From Clostridium sp. JN-9 (lineage in GTDB: Bacteria; Bacillota; Clostridia; Clostridiales; Clostridiaceae): 64,000 nucleotides of DNA. Every line of letters begins with the position of its first letter. Position 1 is the stretch's first letter. Made by a program: the position numbers and the translations under genes. Positions 1 to 16,460 of this stretch are shown here, piece by piece. The stretch is from assembly GCF_004103695.1 (NCBI RefSeq), contig NZ_CP035280.1, positions 1 through 64,000 of the forward strand, given 5' to 3'. Below the pieces are notes generated by a model. It was not told the origin of the DNA, ran no database searches, and saw only the letters and a list, made by a program, of their open reading frames with translations.

Positions 1-1356
1 ATGAACACCCAACTTAATGAATTGTGGGAAAAAGCACTAAACATAATAAAAGGTGAACTTACAGAAGTAAGCTTTAATACTTGGATAAAAAGTATTTCTC
101 CATTAGATATGGATAATTCTAATATAAAGCTAGGAGTACCAAATGATTTCACAAAAGATATATTAAGCAATAATTACAAAGATTTAATAATAAACGCCAT
201 AAAATTAATTACTTCAAAAAAATATAATATAACTTTTTTTGTTTTATCAGAAGAGTCAATTGACGAATATAAGCAAAGTCCATTAAAAAAGCAAGAATCC
301 AGAAATAACATTATAGTTAATGATGAAATGACAACAATATTAAATCCAAAATATACCTTTGATACTTTTGTAATAGGTAATAGTAACAGATTTGCACATG
401 CAGCTTCACTTGCTGTAGCTGAATCTCCAGCAAAAGCATATAATCCTTTATTTATATACGGTGGTGTTGGACTTGGAAAAACTCACTTAATGCACGCAAT
501 TGGACATTACATTATTCAAAATAACCCCAGAGCAAAAGTTGTTTATGTTTCTTCTGAAAAATTTACAAATGAATTAATAAATTCTATTAAAGATGATAAA
601 AATGTTGAATTTAGAAATAAATACAGAAATGTAGATGTACTTTTAATAGATGATATTCAATTTATAGCTGGAAAAGAAAGAACTCAGGAAGAGTTTTTCC
701 ATACCTTTAATGCACTGCATGAAGCAAATAAGCAGATAATTATTTCAAGTGATAGTCCTCCAAAGGAAATTCCTACATTAGAAGATAGATTGAGATCCAG
801 GTTTGAATGGGGATTAATTGCTGATATACAGCCACCAGATTTTGAAACAAGAATGGCAATTTTGAAGAAAAAAGCAGATGAAGAACACTTAAACATACGT
901 AATGAAGTTTTTTCTTATATAGCAACGAAAATAAAATCAAATATAAGAGAACTAGAAGGTGCATTAATAAGAATAGTTGCTTATTCTTCATTAACTAATA
1001 AGGAAATTACTGTTGATTTAGCATCTGAGGCTTTAAGAGATATTATTTCAAATAGTCAAAATAAACAAGTTACTATAGAACTGATTCAAGATGTAGTTTC
1101 AAGCTATTACAACTTAAAAATTGACGATTTTAAATCCGCAAGAAGAACGAGAAATGTAGCCTTTCCAAGACAAATAGCTATGTATTTGAGTAGAAAACTT
1201 ACTGATATGTCACTGCCGAAAATAGGAGAAGAGTTCGGAGGCAGGGATCATACAACGGTAATTCATGCATATGAAAAAATTTCTGATTGTTTAAAAAACG
1301 ATGAGGCTTTGCAGAAAGTTATTAATGAACTAACAAAAAGAATTAATCAAAAATAA
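1..1356 (+). CDS. dnaA: Chromosomal replication initiator protein DnaA
   Basis: This is the replication initiator, which binds DnaA boxes at oriC and opens the duplex. The 451-aa product has the full family architecture: an N-terminal helicase-loading domain (about 1-80), a short linker, an AAA+ domain with Walker [10 protein letters not shown] (154-162) and Walker B LLIDDIQF (214-221), and a C-terminal DNA-binding domain with the signature [15 protein letters not shown] near 417-431. The length is normal for Firmicutes. It is the first gene of the window, so the contig was probably numbered from it. The oriC elements lie directly downstream. Identification is certain. Confidence 0.99.
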   Translation: MNTQLNELWEKALNIIKGELTEVSFNTWIKSISPLDMDNSNIKLGVPNDFTKDILSNNYKDLIINAIKLITSKKYNITFFVLSEESIDEYKQSPLKKQESRNNIIVNDEMTTILNPKYTFDTFVIGNSNRFAHAASLAVAESPAKAYNPLFIYGGVGLGKTHLMHAIGHYIIQNNPRAKVVYVSSEKFTNELINSIKDDKNVEFRNKYRNVDVLLIDDIQFIAGKERTQEEFFHTFNALHEANKQIIISSDSPPKEIPTLEDRLRSRFEWGLIADIQPPDFETRMAILKKKADEEHLNIRNEVFSYIATKIKSNIRELEGALIRIVAYSSLTNKEITVDLASEALRDIISNSQNKQVTIELIQDVVSSYYNLKIDDFKSARRTRNVAFPRQIAMYLSRKLTDMSLPKIGEEFGGRDHTTVIHAYEKISDCLKNDEALQKVINELTKRINQK

Positions 1357-1380
1357 TCAACAGCTGTTGATTATTTTTAT
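1351..1380 (+). terminator. Palindromic terminator overlapping the dnaA stop codon
   Basis: Positions 1351-1376 form a perfect 26-nt palindrome centred on CAGCTG and end in a T-rich stretch. The TAA stop of dnaA lies inside the left arm. It fits an intrinsic terminator separating dnaA from the origin. Confidence 0.7.
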
Positions 1381-1609
1381 AAAGTTTTATGTTGATAACT
1401 AAATATTTACCTTACGCAGTCTGATAATGTGGATAAGATTATTCATTTCTCTTTACTTATCCACACTTATTTTGCAAAAAAAACTTAGTTATATGAATGC
1501 TTCCAAGCGTTTTGCACAAATCCACAGCACCTACTACTATTACTACTAAAATTTATTATTATCTTATCTATCTATAAAAAACCTATGTTAATAAGGAGGT
1601 ACTAAAATT
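1381..1609 (+). other. Chromosomal origin oriC (DnaA boxes, DnaA-trios, AT-rich unwinding region)
   Basis: The dnaA-dnaN gap holds DnaA boxes on both strands: TGTTGATAA (1390-1398, one mismatch), TGTGGATAA (1428-1436, perfect) and TTATCCACA (1457-1465, perfect). Two weaker abutting boxes follow, TTTTGCACA (1510-1518) and AAATCCACA (1518-1526). Immediately after comes CTACTACTATTACTACTA (1531-1548), whose complement read 3'-5' is GAT GAT GAT AAT GAT GAT. That matches the DnaA-trio motif (3'-G/AAT-5') described for the basal unwinding system of B. subtilis. An AT-only stretch (1549-1580) follows, then the dnaN ribosome-binding site AAGGAGG (1593-1599). Element order agrees with the known unwinding system. 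Confidence 0.88.
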
Positions 1610-2713
1610 ATGCAATTTACATGTGAAAAATCAAATTTATTAGATGGAATATCAACTGTTCAAAAAGCAGTTACTGGTAAATCAACTATGCCTGTACTTC
1701 AAGGTATTTTAATAAAAGCTGAATCTAAAGGATTAGTTATGACTGGATCTGATATAGATTTAAGTATAGAGACAAAAGTAAAAGCTGATGTTACTACTAC
1801 AGGAAGTATAGTTGTGGATTCAAGATTATTTGGAGAAATTATTAGAAAACTCCCTAATGATATTATTCAAATTCAAGTTATTGAAGATAAAAGCATTGAA
1901 ATAATATGTCAGAAATCAAAGTTTTCTCTAATATATATGAATCCAGATGATTTTCCTCTATTGCCAAATATTAATGAAAACATGATTTTTTCAATTCCTC
2001 AGAAACAATTAAAAAGTATGATTAGAGGAACTATTTTCGCAACAGCTCAGGATGAAACAAGACCAATACTAACTGGTGTTCTTTTTGAAGTTAAGGATAA
2101 AAAAATAAATCTTGTGGCTTTAGATGGTTATAGATTAGCCTTAAGATCTGAATATGTAGACAGTGAAAATACAATAAATGCTGTTATTCCTGCAAAGACA
2201 TTAAATGAAGTTGGCAAAATACTTGGTGATAATGATGAAAATGTAAACATCACTTTTACTCCAAATCATATTTTATTTAGTATAGGTGAAACTAAAATAA
2301 TTTCAAGGCTGTTAGAAGGTGAATTTATTAAATATAATTCAATAATTCCAGAAGAATACAACTTAAAAGTAACAGCTAAAAGAAATGAATTGCTTGATTC
2401 AATAGAAAGAGCTTCACTTATGGCAAAGGAAGGAAATACTAATTTAATAAAGCTTGATATACAAGAAGAAAGCATGATAATTACATCTAATTCTCAATTG
2501 GGAATGGTACGAGAAGAAACAAATATAATTTTGCAAGGACAGACGCTTCAAATTGCATTTAATTCAAAATACCTAATAGATGTATTAAAAATAATGGAAG
2601 AGGATGAGGTTGTCTTAGAATTTTCCAGCAGCGTTGCTCCATGTATAATAAAACCAAAAGAAAATGTAAATAACATTTATCTTGTACTTCCTGTAAGACT
2701 TCAAAATAATTAA
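1610..2713 (+). CDS. dnaN: DNA polymerase III beta subunit (sliding clamp)
   Basis: This is the ring-shaped processivity clamp that tethers polymerase III to DNA. The 367-aa product has the usual length for the three-repeat clamp fold. It carries family motifs such as TRPILTGVLFE and LDGYRLALR in the middle domain and ends in LPVRLQNN, close to the common C-terminal LPVR(L/T). An ATG is preceded by AAGGAGG ten bases upstream. It follows oriC directly, as in most Firmicutes, and is probably co-transcribed with the genes behind it. Confidence 0.98.
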   Translation: MQFTCEKSNLLDGISTVQKAVTGKSTMPVLQGILIKAESKGLVMTGSDIDLSIETKVKADVTTTGSIVVDSRLFGEIIRKLPNDIIQIQVIEDKSIEIICQKSKFSLIYMNPDDFPLLPNINENMIFSIPQKQLKSMIRGTIFATAQDETRPILTGVLFEVKDKKINLVALDGYRLALRSEYVDSENTINAVIPAKTLNEVGKILGDNDENVNITFTPNHILFSIGETKIISRLLEGEFIKYNSIIPEEYNLKVTAKRNELLDSIERASLMAKEGNTNLIKLDIQEESMIITSNSQLGMVREETNIILQGQTLQIAFNSKYLIDVLKIMEEDEVVLEFSSSVAPCIIKPKENVNNIYLVLPVRLQNN

Positions 2714-2746
2714 AAACTTTATATAAGTAAAAGGGAGATGTGCTCA

Positions 2747-2953
2747 TTGAAAGAGGTAAAAATAAATACAGATATAATTAAATTAGATTCTTTCTTAAAA
2801 TGGAGTGGTGCAGTGTCACAAGGATCGGAAGCTAAAATATATATTTTAAATGGTGAAGTAAAAGTTAATGGTGAAACGGAAACAAGGAGATCAAAAAAAT
2901 TATCCATAGGAGATATAATTGAATTTCAGGGAGAACAATACAAAATAATTTAA
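2747..2953 (+). CDS. yaaA: S4-domain RNA-binding protein YaaA
   Basis: This is a small single-domain S4 protein of the YaaA/RlbA family, typically found between dnaN and recF and thought to bind RNA or ribosomes. The sequence shows the S4 pattern LDSFLKWSGAVSQGSEAK followed by VKVNGETETRRSKKL and GDIIEF. I chose the TTG at 2747 because AAGGGAG (2731-2737) lies nine bases before it and the resulting 68-aa protein starts where the family does. An in-frame ATG at 2738 directly abuts the ribosome-binding site and would add three residues. Confidence 0.9.
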   Translation: MKEVKINTDIIKLDSFLKWSGAVSQGSEAKIYILNGEVKVNGETETRRSKKLSIGDIIEFQGEQYKII

Positions 2954-3007
2954 ATTTCTTATGTAAAGTATCTTATTATGATATAATTATTTATTAAGGT
3001 GTTTAAA

Positions 3008-4105
3008 ATGTATATTAAATATTTACAACTTAGAAATTATAGAAACTACCCTGAATTATCTGTGGAGTTTAGCAAAAATACTAATGTATTCATAGGTGAT
3101 AATGCACAGGGAAAAACAAATATTTTAGAGAGCATATACTATTGCAGCATAGGTAAATCACACAGAACCAATAAAGATAAAGAGTTAATAAGCTGGAACA
3201 AAAATGAGGCTTATATTCAGTCTTATATTGCCAGAGAAAGACTGGATAAAAAAATTGAAATTAAAATTTTTAAAGAGGGAAAGAAAGGAATTAATATAAA
3301 CAAAATTAAAGTAAATAAAATTTCAGAACTCCTGGGAAATTTTAATGTAGTTATGTTTTCACCGGAGGATTTAAAAATAGTTAAAGAATCTCCTTCCTAC
3401 AGGAGGAAGTTTCTTGATATAGAATTATGCAAATTAAGTAAAATGTATTATTATAATCTGGTTCAGTACAATAAAGTACTTGAGGAAAAAAATATTCTGC
3501 TTAAAAGATGGAATGAAAAAAACATTGCTATATTGGAAATTTATAACGAACAGCTTTCTAAATTTGGCAGCGAAGTAATTAAACAAAGAAAAAATTATAT
3601 CGATAAATTAAACAGCATAGGAAAACACATCCATAAAAAAATTTCTAATGGAACAGAACAGATTGAGTTTAAATATATTACATCTGTCAAGAATATTGAT
3701 GATGCTGAAAATCAACTTTTATTAAATTTTAAGAAGAATATGAGAAGAGATATAGAAAAAAGGATTTCTTCAGAAGGACCTCACAGGGACGATTTTCAGG
3801 TTCTAATTAATAATACAGATGCAAAAAGTTTTGGATCTCAGGGACAGCAGAGAACTGCTGTGTTAACTATTAAATTTGCATCTTTAGAAATTATTAAAGA
3901 AATTATAGGAGAGTATCCAGTATTGCTATTGGATGATGTATTGTCTGAATTAGATTCCAAAAGACAGGAATACATATTAAATTCAATAAAGAATATACAA
4001 ACTATTATAACCTGTACTGGTATAGAAGAAATTAATAATTTATTAAGTAATAATAGTTATGTTTTTAAAGTTACAAAAGGCATTGTAGAAAAAATAGAAA
4101 ATTGA
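3008..4105 (+). CDS. recF: DNA replication and repair protein RecF
   Basis: RecF is an SMC-like ATPase that helps load RecA at gaps behind stalled forks. The 365-aa product has Walker A GDNAQGKTN near the start, the ABC signature region SFGSQGQQRTA, and Walker B LLLDDVLSELD. I chose ATG 3008 (MYIKYLQLRNYRNY), which fits the family N-terminus and sits seven bases after AAGGTG. A GTG at 2999 in the same frame overlaps that ribosome-binding site. The stop overlaps the ribosome-binding site of the next gene, so translation is probably coupled. Confidence 0.97.
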   Translation: MYIKYLQLRNYRNYPELSVEFSKNTNVFIGDNAQGKTNILESIYYCSIGKSHRTNKDKELISWNKNEAYIQSYIARERLDKKIEIKIFKEGKKGININKIKVNKISELLGNFNVVMFSPEDLKIVKESPSYRRKFLDIELCKLSKMYYYNLVQYNKVLEEKNILLKRWNEKNIAILEIYNEQLSKFGSEVIKQRKNYIDKLNSIGKHIHKKISNGTEQIEFKYITSVKNIDDAENQLLLNFKKNMRRDIEKRISSEGPHRDDFQVLINNTDAKSFGSQGQQRTAVLTIKFASLEIIKEIIGEYPVLLLDDVLSELDSKRQEYILNSIKNIQTIITCTGIEEINNLLSNNSYVFKVTKGIVEKIEN

Positions 4106-4118
4106 AAGGAGCCTTTTT

Positions 4119-6313
<2,195 letters not shown>

Positions 6314-6332
6314 CAATGAAGAGGTGTGATGC

Positions 6333-8828
6333 ATGGAAAATGGAAAGATATTACCAGCGGAGATAAGTCACGAAATAAAAAAATGTTATATAGACTATGC
6401 TATGAGTGTTATAGTTGGCCGTGCGCTACCAGATGTAAGAGACGGTTTAAAACCAGTTCATAGAAGAATTTTATATTCTATGCATGAATTGGGCCTAACT
6501 CCTGAAAAAGGATATAGAAAATGCGCAAGAATAGTCGGAGATGTTTTAGGAAAATACCATCCACATGGTGATACAGCAGTTTATGAAGCATTAGTCAGAA
6601 TGGCACAGGATTTTTCACAAAGATATACACTAGTAGATGGTCACGGAAACTTTGGTTCTGTTGATGGCGATAGCGCGGCTGCCATGAGATATACAGAAGC
6701 AAAAATGAGTAAAATAGCACTAGAACTTTTAAGAGATATAAATAAAAATACTGTAGATTTTGTTCCTAATTTTGACGGAGAAGAGCAGGAACCTTCTGTT
6801 CTTCCTTCCAGATTTCCCAATTTATTAGTAAATGGCTCAGCTGGTATAGCAGTTGGTATGGCAACTAATATACCACCTCATAACTTAAATGAAGTTATAA
6901 ATGGAATAATAAAGTTAATGGAAAATCCAGATATAACTATACCTGAGCTGATGCTTGAAATTAAGGGACCAGATTTTCCAACAGCAGGTATAATACTTGG
7001 AACCTCTGGTATAAGAGAAGCATATGAAACTGGAAGAGGAAAAGTAATTGTCAGATCAAAAACAGAAATAGAAGAGGAAAATGGAAGGCATAGGATAATA
7101 GTTACAGAGCTTCCTTATCAGGTTAATAAGGCAAAACTCATAGAAAACATGGCTGAATTAGTTAAAGAAAAGAAAATTGAAGGAATTTCTGATATCAGAG
7201 ATGAATCTGATAGAGAAGGAATGCGTATTGTTATAGAAATTAAACGTGATGGTAATGCTAATGTAATTTTAAACCAATTATTTAAGCATACAAAAATGCA
7301 GGATACATTTGGTATCATAATGCTGGCTCTTGTAAATAATGAGCCAAAAGTGTTGAATTTAAAGGAAATACTGGTTAATTATCTTGATTTCCAGAAGGAA
7401 GTTATAAGAAGGAGAACAAGATTTGATTTAGATAAGGCACTGGCAAGAGCTCATATTTTGGAAGGATTAAAGATAGCACTTGATCATATAGATGAGGTTA
7501 TAAAGCTTATAAGAGCATCTAAAACTGGAGAAGAAGCAAAAAATGGATTAATGGCACAATTTAATCTTTCTGAAAAACAATCTCAAGCTATATTAGACAT
7601 GAGATTACAGAGATTAACAGGTTTAGAAAGAGAAAAAATAGAAAATGAATATGACGAATTAATGAAAACAATAAATTATTTGAAGGAAGTTCTTGAAAAA
7701 GAAGAATTAGTTTTAAAAATAATAAAAGATGAACTAACTGAAATTAAGAACAAATATGGCGATGAGAGAAGAACAAGCATTGAAAGAAATAGTAATGAAA
7801 TAAATATTGAGGATCTGATTCAGGAGCAAAGTGTTGTTATAACATTAACTCATTCAGGTTATATAAAAAGAGTGAGTGCAGATACTTATTCAGCTCAAAG
7901 AAGGGGCGGAAAGGGTATTCAGGCAACGGCCACAAAGGAAGATGACTTTGTGGAGAATATTTTTATTACTTCAACACACAGCAATATTTTATTCTTTACA
8001 AATATGGGAAGAGTATATCGTTTAAAGGGTTATGAAGTACCAGAAGCTGGAAGAACAGCTAAGGGAACTAATATTGTTAACTTACTTCCACTATTGACAT
8101 CTGAAAAAATTCAAGCTGTTATTACACTTAAAGAATTTGAAGATAGAAATTATCTAGTGATGGGTACTAAAAAAGGTTTAATAAAGAAAACTTCTTTAAA
8201 ACAATTTGCTAATATTAGAAGGAGTGGTTTAATTGCTATTACATTAAGAGAAAATGATGAATTAATAGCTGTGAGAATGACTACTGGAGAAAGTGAAGTT
8301 TTAATGTTCACACAGGATGGTTATGCAATTAGATTTAATGAAAAAGATGTTAGACCTATGGGAAGGACAGCAGCAGGTGTTAAGGCAATAACACTTAGAG
8401 ATAAAGATGTTGCTTTGTCAATGGATATAGCAGCTAAAGAGAATGATGTATTAGTTGTAAGTGAAAATGGATTTGGTAAAAGAACACCAATTGATGAATA
8501 TACACCTCATAGAAGAGGGGGAAAAGGTATAATCACATATAAAATCACTGAAAAGACAGGTAAAATTGTTGGTGCCAGAGTAGTAAAAGATGATGATGAG
8601 CTAATGCTTATTAATACTTCTAATGTAGCCATCAGATTAAATATATCAGGTATTTCAACAACCAGCAGAAATGCAATGGGAGTTACCCTTATGAGGACAG
8701 TGGAAGATGAAAAGGTAGTTGCTATTGCTAAAATAGACAGCAGTTATATTGAAGATAGCAAAGAAACTGAAGAAATTGAAGAAACTAAAGAAACTAAAGA
8801 AACTGAAGATACTAATGAGAATAAATAA
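6333..8828 (+). CDS. gyrA: DNA gyrase subunit A
   Basis: This is the DNA-breaking subunit of gyrase. In the 831-aa product the catalytic tyrosine is Tyr120 in [10 protein letters not shown]. The C-terminal beta-pinwheel carries the GyrA-box-like QRRGGKG and a second HRRGGKG. The quinolone-region helix reads [10 protein letters not shown], with Thr81 and Glu85 at the positions equivalent to E. coli Ser83 and Asp87. Both are conservative and I infer no resistance from them. The tail is a short acidic run of ETKETE-like repeats, a common variable end in clostridia. A strong terminator follows. Confidence 0.99.
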   Translation: MENGKILPAEISHEIKKCYIDYAMSVIVGRALPDVRDGLKPVHRRILYSMHELGLTPEKGYRKCARIVGDVLGKYHPHGDTAVYEALVRMAQDFSQRYTLVDGHGNFGSVDGDSAAAMRYTEAKMSKIALELLRDINKNTVDFVPNFDGEEQEPSVLPSRFPNLLVNGSAGIAVGMATNIPPHNLNEVINGIIKLMENPDITIPELMLEIKGPDFPTAGIILGTSGIREAYETGRGKVIVRSKTEIEEENGRHRIIVTELPYQVNKAKLIENMAELVKEKKIEGISDIRDESDREGMRIVIEIKRDGNANVILNQLFKHTKMQDTFGIIMLALVNNEPKVLNLKEILVNYLDFQKEVIRRRTRFDLDKALARAHILEGLKIALDHIDEVIKLIRASKTGEEAKNGLMAQFNLSEKQSQAILDMRLQRLTGLEREKIENEYDELMKTINYLKEVLEKEELVLKIIKDELTEIKNKYGDERRTSIERNSNEINIEDLIQEQSVVITLTHSGYIKRVSADTYSAQRRGGKGIQATATKEDDFVENIFITSTHSNILFFTNMGRVYRLKGYEVPEAGRTAKGTNIVNLLPLLTSEKIQAVITLKEFEDRNYLVMGTKKGLIKKTSLKQFANIRRSGLIAITLRENDELIAVRMTTGESEVLMFTQDGYAIRFNEKDVRPMGRTAAGVKAITLRDKDVALSMDIAAKENDVLVVSENGFGKRTPIDEYTPHRRGGKGIITYKITEKTGKIVGARVVKDDDELMLINTSNVAIRLNISGISTTSRNAMGVTLMRTVEDEKVVAIAKIDSSYIEDSKETEEIEETKETKETEDTNENK

Positions 8829-8844
8829 GTTATAAGTTACATTT

Positions 8845-8882
8845 AAAGCCAGGATGAAATTAAATTATCCTGGCTTTTTTTA
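8845..8882 (+). terminator. Intrinsic terminator after gyrA
   Basis: An 11-bp stem (AAAGCCAGGAT, 8845-8855, with ATCCTGGCTTT, 8867-8877) is followed by a run of T. It closes the dnaN-gyrA transcription unit. I see no gene in the 270 bases that follow, only AT-rich DNA leading to the rRNA promoter. Confidence 0.9.
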
Positions 8883-9152
8883 TATAATAATATATATTTT
8901 ATTATACATTCATATTAAGTTTAATAACAACCTGACCAAGTGTATCAATATATGTAAACTTAAGATAAAATGAGAAGTACTATGGATAGTAAGTTTAATG
9001 GCTGTAAATAAGAAAATATTGAAATACAACTGATATATATTTTGGTACAATACTCTTTGTCGCTGCAAGATAGTAAAGCAGCAGCAAATTAGTTGATTAT
9101 ATGCAGCACTTTAATGAGTTTATATTATTTGAAGTTATTAAGAAAAATAATA

Positions 9153-9181
9153 TTGACAACACATCATTTAAGTGATAACAT
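9153..9181 (+). promoter_or_regulatory. Promoter of the first rRNA operon
   Basis: TTGACA at 9153-9158 is followed after 17 bases by TAACAT at 9176-9181. The -35 is perfect and the -10 matches four of six. The position, about 120 bases before 16S, fits. A weaker upstream -10 (TACAAT, 9046-9051) could belong to a second, tandem promoter. Confidence 0.65.
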
Positions 9182-9204
9182 ATAAAAGTATCAAAAATTC
9201 ATTT

Positions 9205-9229
9205 TGATCTTTGAAAATTAAACAGAGAA
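9205..9229 (+). promoter_or_regulatory. rRNA leader: boxA-like antitermination site and 16S processing arm
   Basis: TGATCTTTGAAAA (9205-9217) resembles boxA, the antitermination signal of rRNA leaders. AAAATTAAACAGAGAA (9214-9229) is perfectly complementary to 10863-10878 behind 16S, so the two arms can pair into a 16-bp stalk around pre-16S rRNA, the usual RNase III substrate. Confidence 0.7.
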
Positions 9230-9302
9230 GATAACAGGTAAAAACTTGTTAAATAAACCAGCAATTCTTTTATAGAGTATAAAGTAATGAGCAATCAAAC
9301 TT

Positions 9303-14040
<4,738 letters not shown>

Positions 14041-14100
14041 AATAATTATACTGTGCAATTTTGAAAGAACAAGATTTTAATTTTTGTTCTTTAATATAGA

Positions 14101-14216
14101 TCTGGTGATAATGGCGTTAAGGTAACACCCGTTCCCATTCCGAACACGAAGGTTAAGCTTCATTGCGCCCATGGTACTGCAGGGGAGGCTCTGTGGGAGA
14201 GTAGGTAGTTGCCAGG
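14101..14216 (+). rRNA. rrf: 5S ribosomal RNA
   Basis: The sequence shows the 5S pattern: a 5' CTGGTGAT that pairs with the 3' TTGCCAGG, the loop ACACCCGTTCCCATTCCGAAC, and GGGAGAGTAGGT near the end. It lies about 60 bases after 23S and ten bases before tRNA-Met. Ends are estimated by stem pairing. Confidence 0.95.
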
Positions 14217-14225
14217 TGAACAATT

Positions 14226-14302
14226 GGATCTTTAGCTCAGTTGGTTAGAGCAACCGGCTCATAACCGGTTGGTCCGGGGTTCGAGTCCCTGAAGGTCCAC
14301 CA
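14226..14302 (+). tRNA. tRNA with CAT anticodon (tRNA-Met, or tRNA-Ile2)
   Basis: A full cloverleaf of 77 nt can be drawn, with acceptor GGATCTT pairing with AAGGTCC, anticodon loop CTCATAA, T-loop GGTTCGAGTCC and an encoded CCA end. The CAT anticodon could be elongator Met or a lysidine-modified Ile2, and I cannot separate these here. It lacks the initiator's unpaired first acceptor pair. Confidence 0.95.
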
Positions 14303-14305
14303 TAT

Positions 14306-14381
14306 GGGGGATTAGCTCAGCTGGGAGAGCACCTGCCTTGCACGCAGGGGGTCAAGGGTTCGAATCCCTTATTCTCCACCA
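14306..14381 (+). tRNA. tRNA-Ala (TGC)
   Basis: A 76-nt cloverleaf with anticodon loop CTTGCAC (anticodon TGC), D-arm TAGCTCAGCTGGGAGAGC, T-arm GGGTTCGAATCCC and encoded CCA. It follows tRNA-Met after three bases and is the last gene of the rRNA operon before a terminator. Confidence 0.97.
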
Positions 14382-14382
14382 A

Positions 14383-14415
14383 AAAAAATCATCTAATAAT
14401 AGATGATTTTTTTTT
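14383..14415. terminator. Terminator of the first rRNA operon, likely bidirectional
   Basis: AAAATCATCT and AGATGATTTT pair around a short AT loop. A-rich and T-rich flanks on both sides would allow termination from both strands. It ends the rRNA operon and lies just beyond the stop of the minus-strand MFS remnant. Confidence 0.85.
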
Positions 14416-14437
14416 ATATATAAATATACGGTAAAGC

Positions 14438-15228
14438 TTATACTAATTCTTTATTTTTTAAATATTTATATCTAAAATAAAATGTAAATGATGATAAAAT
14501 TCTTAATATGCCTACTATTAGCAAAGCAATATATATGTTAGTAATATTTTTTATCTTCATACCTATAATTGGAGCAAAAATGAGAGTAATATTAGTAAGA
14601 ACAGTGTATGCAGCAATATAAATGGTTCTGTTTTCATCTGGGGCTGTTTCATATAAGTTATTAGATAACAATAATAATGTACCGGCTGTAGCCGAACCAG
14701 TTACTACGGTAAAAGCTGCAACTTGAAACATGCTTTTTGAGATAATATAAAAGAATGGGCAGCATGCCATAAAAAGAGCAGCATAAAAAATGGCTAAATT
14801 ATTACCCTTTTTTTCAGAGAATTTCTGCCAAAGAACATATGCAATTGCCTGTGCTATATTCTATCTAACTTGTGTTTAGTAAATGAAAATACTTCTAATA
14901 ATGAAAGAATAAAGGCTATTGCAAAGAAAATTTGATACAAATGAATTCTCTGAGTGTTATTTTTAGGTATATAAAAAAGAAGATTACCTGTGATAAAATT
15001 ATACTTTATAAATAATCCAGTACCTAAAAATACGGCTAATATGCAAAACACTGCCGGATAAGAGTTTAGTAATGCAATATCAGTATCGTTTGCATTAAGT
15101 CTTTTAGCATAAAGTCCAGCAAATGGAACTACTAAATTTATACTAAAGGCTTGTAAAATTCCATTAATATTATTGACAGAAAGATTATATTCTAAATTTG
15201 TTTTAGATTTATTAAAGATAAGCATCAC
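14438..15228 (-). pseudogene. Decayed MFS-type transporter
   Basis: Two minus-strand pieces in different frames together resemble one membrane transporter. The N-terminal piece (15228 to 14854) has about four hydrophobic segments. The C-terminal piece reads on, without its own start, from about 14860 down to 14438 (IAQAIAYVLWQKFSEKKG and several more helices). The frame breaks at the TAG near 14854-14856. Together they give roughly 260 residues, far below the about 400 of an intact MFS protein, so internal DNA has also been lost. The family call rests on hydrophobicity and general resemblance, so the substrate is unknown. Confidence 0.7.
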
Positions 15229-15330
15229 CTCTTTAGTAAAAATTATACATATAATTAATATATTAAACTAAAATTATTAAAAAATCAAAGAATATGCACC
15301 ATAAAAAATTAAGGAATATTTAGTTTACAA

Positions 15331-15368
15331 AATTTTAATATACTTAATTGCATAAGTATATTAAAATT
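15331..15368. promoter_or_regulatory. Perfect 16-bp inverted repeat upstream of the HD gene
   Basis: AATTTTAATATACTTA (15331-15346) and its exact complement (15353-15368) are separated by six bases. The element lies 25 bases before the ATG of the next gene, in the divergent gap with the MFS remnant. It has no T-run suited to termination on the + strand. It could be an operator or a 5'UTR hairpin. Confidence 0.6.
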
Positions 15369-15393
15369 AAATAATAAAGCATAAGGTGATCAT

Positions 15394-15897
15394 ATGAAGT
15401 TATATAGATTAAAACAATTTTACTGGGCAGTTACAGCCAGAATCAATAAAAGTGATGAAAATTTTATTCAAGAGAATTTAAATGATACAGAGAAAAAGTT
15501 ATTTTTAAAACTTTCCAAATCAGATCAAAAACATTGTTTAAGAGTAGCATATAAAGTAAAAGAATTATGTAAAGAAAGTAATTTAAGTGATAAAATATTA
15601 GTGAAAGCTGCATTACTTCATGATATTGGTAAAGCACAGTGTAGTTTAGGGGTTATAGATAAATCATTATTGGTAATTGCAGATAAGATATTAAATGGTA
15701 ACTTGAAAAAATTCAAAAATATTAAAAAAGTAAATACATATTACAATCATGCAGAAATAGGATATGAAATATTAAAAAAATATGACTATGATGAAAAATT
15801 CCTTAATTTAATTAGAAATCATCATATGAAACAGGGCAACTTCAAAGATATAGATAAAGAATTAAGTATTTTAATTAAAAGTGATAGCGAAAATTAA
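15394..15897 (+). CDS. HD-domain phosphohydrolase family protein
   Basis: This 167-aa protein belongs to the HD metal-dependent phosphohydrolase superfamily. Conserved elements are an upstream His (DQKHCLRVA, near 47), the signature LLHDIGK with His76-Asp77, and later NHAEIGYEIL and IRNHH segments that usually complete the metal site. Substrates of the superfamily range from nucleotides to cyclic dinucleotides, and nothing here identifies one. The ATG follows AAGGTGATC. It is the first gene of a likely operon with the NiaR-like repressor, 31 bases downstream. Confidence 0.85.
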   Translation: MKLYRLKQFYWAVTARINKSDENFIQENLNDTEKKLFLKLSKSDQKHCLRVAYKVKELCKESNLSDKILVKAALLHDIGKAQCSLGVIDKSLLVIADKILNGNLKKFKNIKKVNTYYNHAEIGYEILKKYDYDEKFLNLIRNHHMKQGNFKDIDKELSILIKSDSEN

Positions 15898-15928
15898 AAA
15901 TAATATCATAGGGGGTAAATATATTAAT

Positions 15929-16447
15929 ATGAGTTCAATTGAAAGAAGAAAGCTTATTGAAGATATGATAAAAAATAGTGAAGGCCCTTTAAAAGGTCAA
16001 AACATAGCAAAAAAACTTGGAGTTACAAGGCAGGTAATAGTTAAGGATATTGCAATATTAAGGGCAGAAGGAAAAAATATCATAGCAACTCCAGATGGGT
16101 ACCTTATACCATTTCAGCAAGAGAATGGTGTTAAAAAAGTTATTGCAGTAAATCATAATGAAAAAGATATTGAAGATGAATTAAATATTATTGTGAAATT
16201 TGGCGGTGTTGTAGACGATGTCATTGTAGAGCACCCTATATATGGTGAAATTAAAGGTAATCTGATGATAAGAAATTTATATGACATACAAAAGTTTATC
16301 AGTAAATTAAGCAATAACCTTCAGCCATTACTTATTTTAACTGATGGTATACATCTGCATACTATTGAAGCTGAAGACGATAAACATCTAAATATGATAT
16401 TAGATGAATTAAAAAAGGCTGGTTTTTTAATAAATAATGAGGAGTAG
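15929..16447 (+). CDS. niaR: NiaR/NadR-type transcriptional repressor (HTH plus 3H domain)
   Basis: The 172-aa product has an N-terminal winged helix (SSIERRKLIEDMIKNSEGPLKG... LGVTRQVIVKDIAILRAEG) and a C-terminal 3H domain containing the conserved histidines in EHPIYGEI and DGIHLHTIE. In Firmicutes such proteins repress NAD biosynthesis or niacin uptake in response to niacin. No such target is visible beside it. I chose ATG 15929, fourteen bases after GGGGG (15911-15915), because it begins where the family begins. A frame-open start at 15881 lies inside the HD gene. Confidence 0.88.
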   Translation: MSSIERRKLIEDMIKNSEGPLKGQNIAKKLGVTRQVIVKDIAILRAEGKNIIATPDGYLIPFQQENGVKKVIAVNHNEKDIEDELNIIVKFGGVVDDVIVEHPIYGEIKGNLMIRNLYDIQKFISKLSNNLQPLLILTDGIHLHTIEAEDDKHLNMILDELKKAGFLINNEE

Positions 16448-16460
16448 AATGGAGAGGAAT

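Noticed and set aside
6567-6590. Quinolone-resistance change in GyrA (Thr81, Glu85)
   Set aside because: These are common natural residues in Gram-positive GyrA and do not by themselves show resistance.
8762-8824. Repetitive ETKETE-coding stretch at the gyrA end
   Set aside because: An ordinary low-complexity acidic tail of clostridial GyrA.
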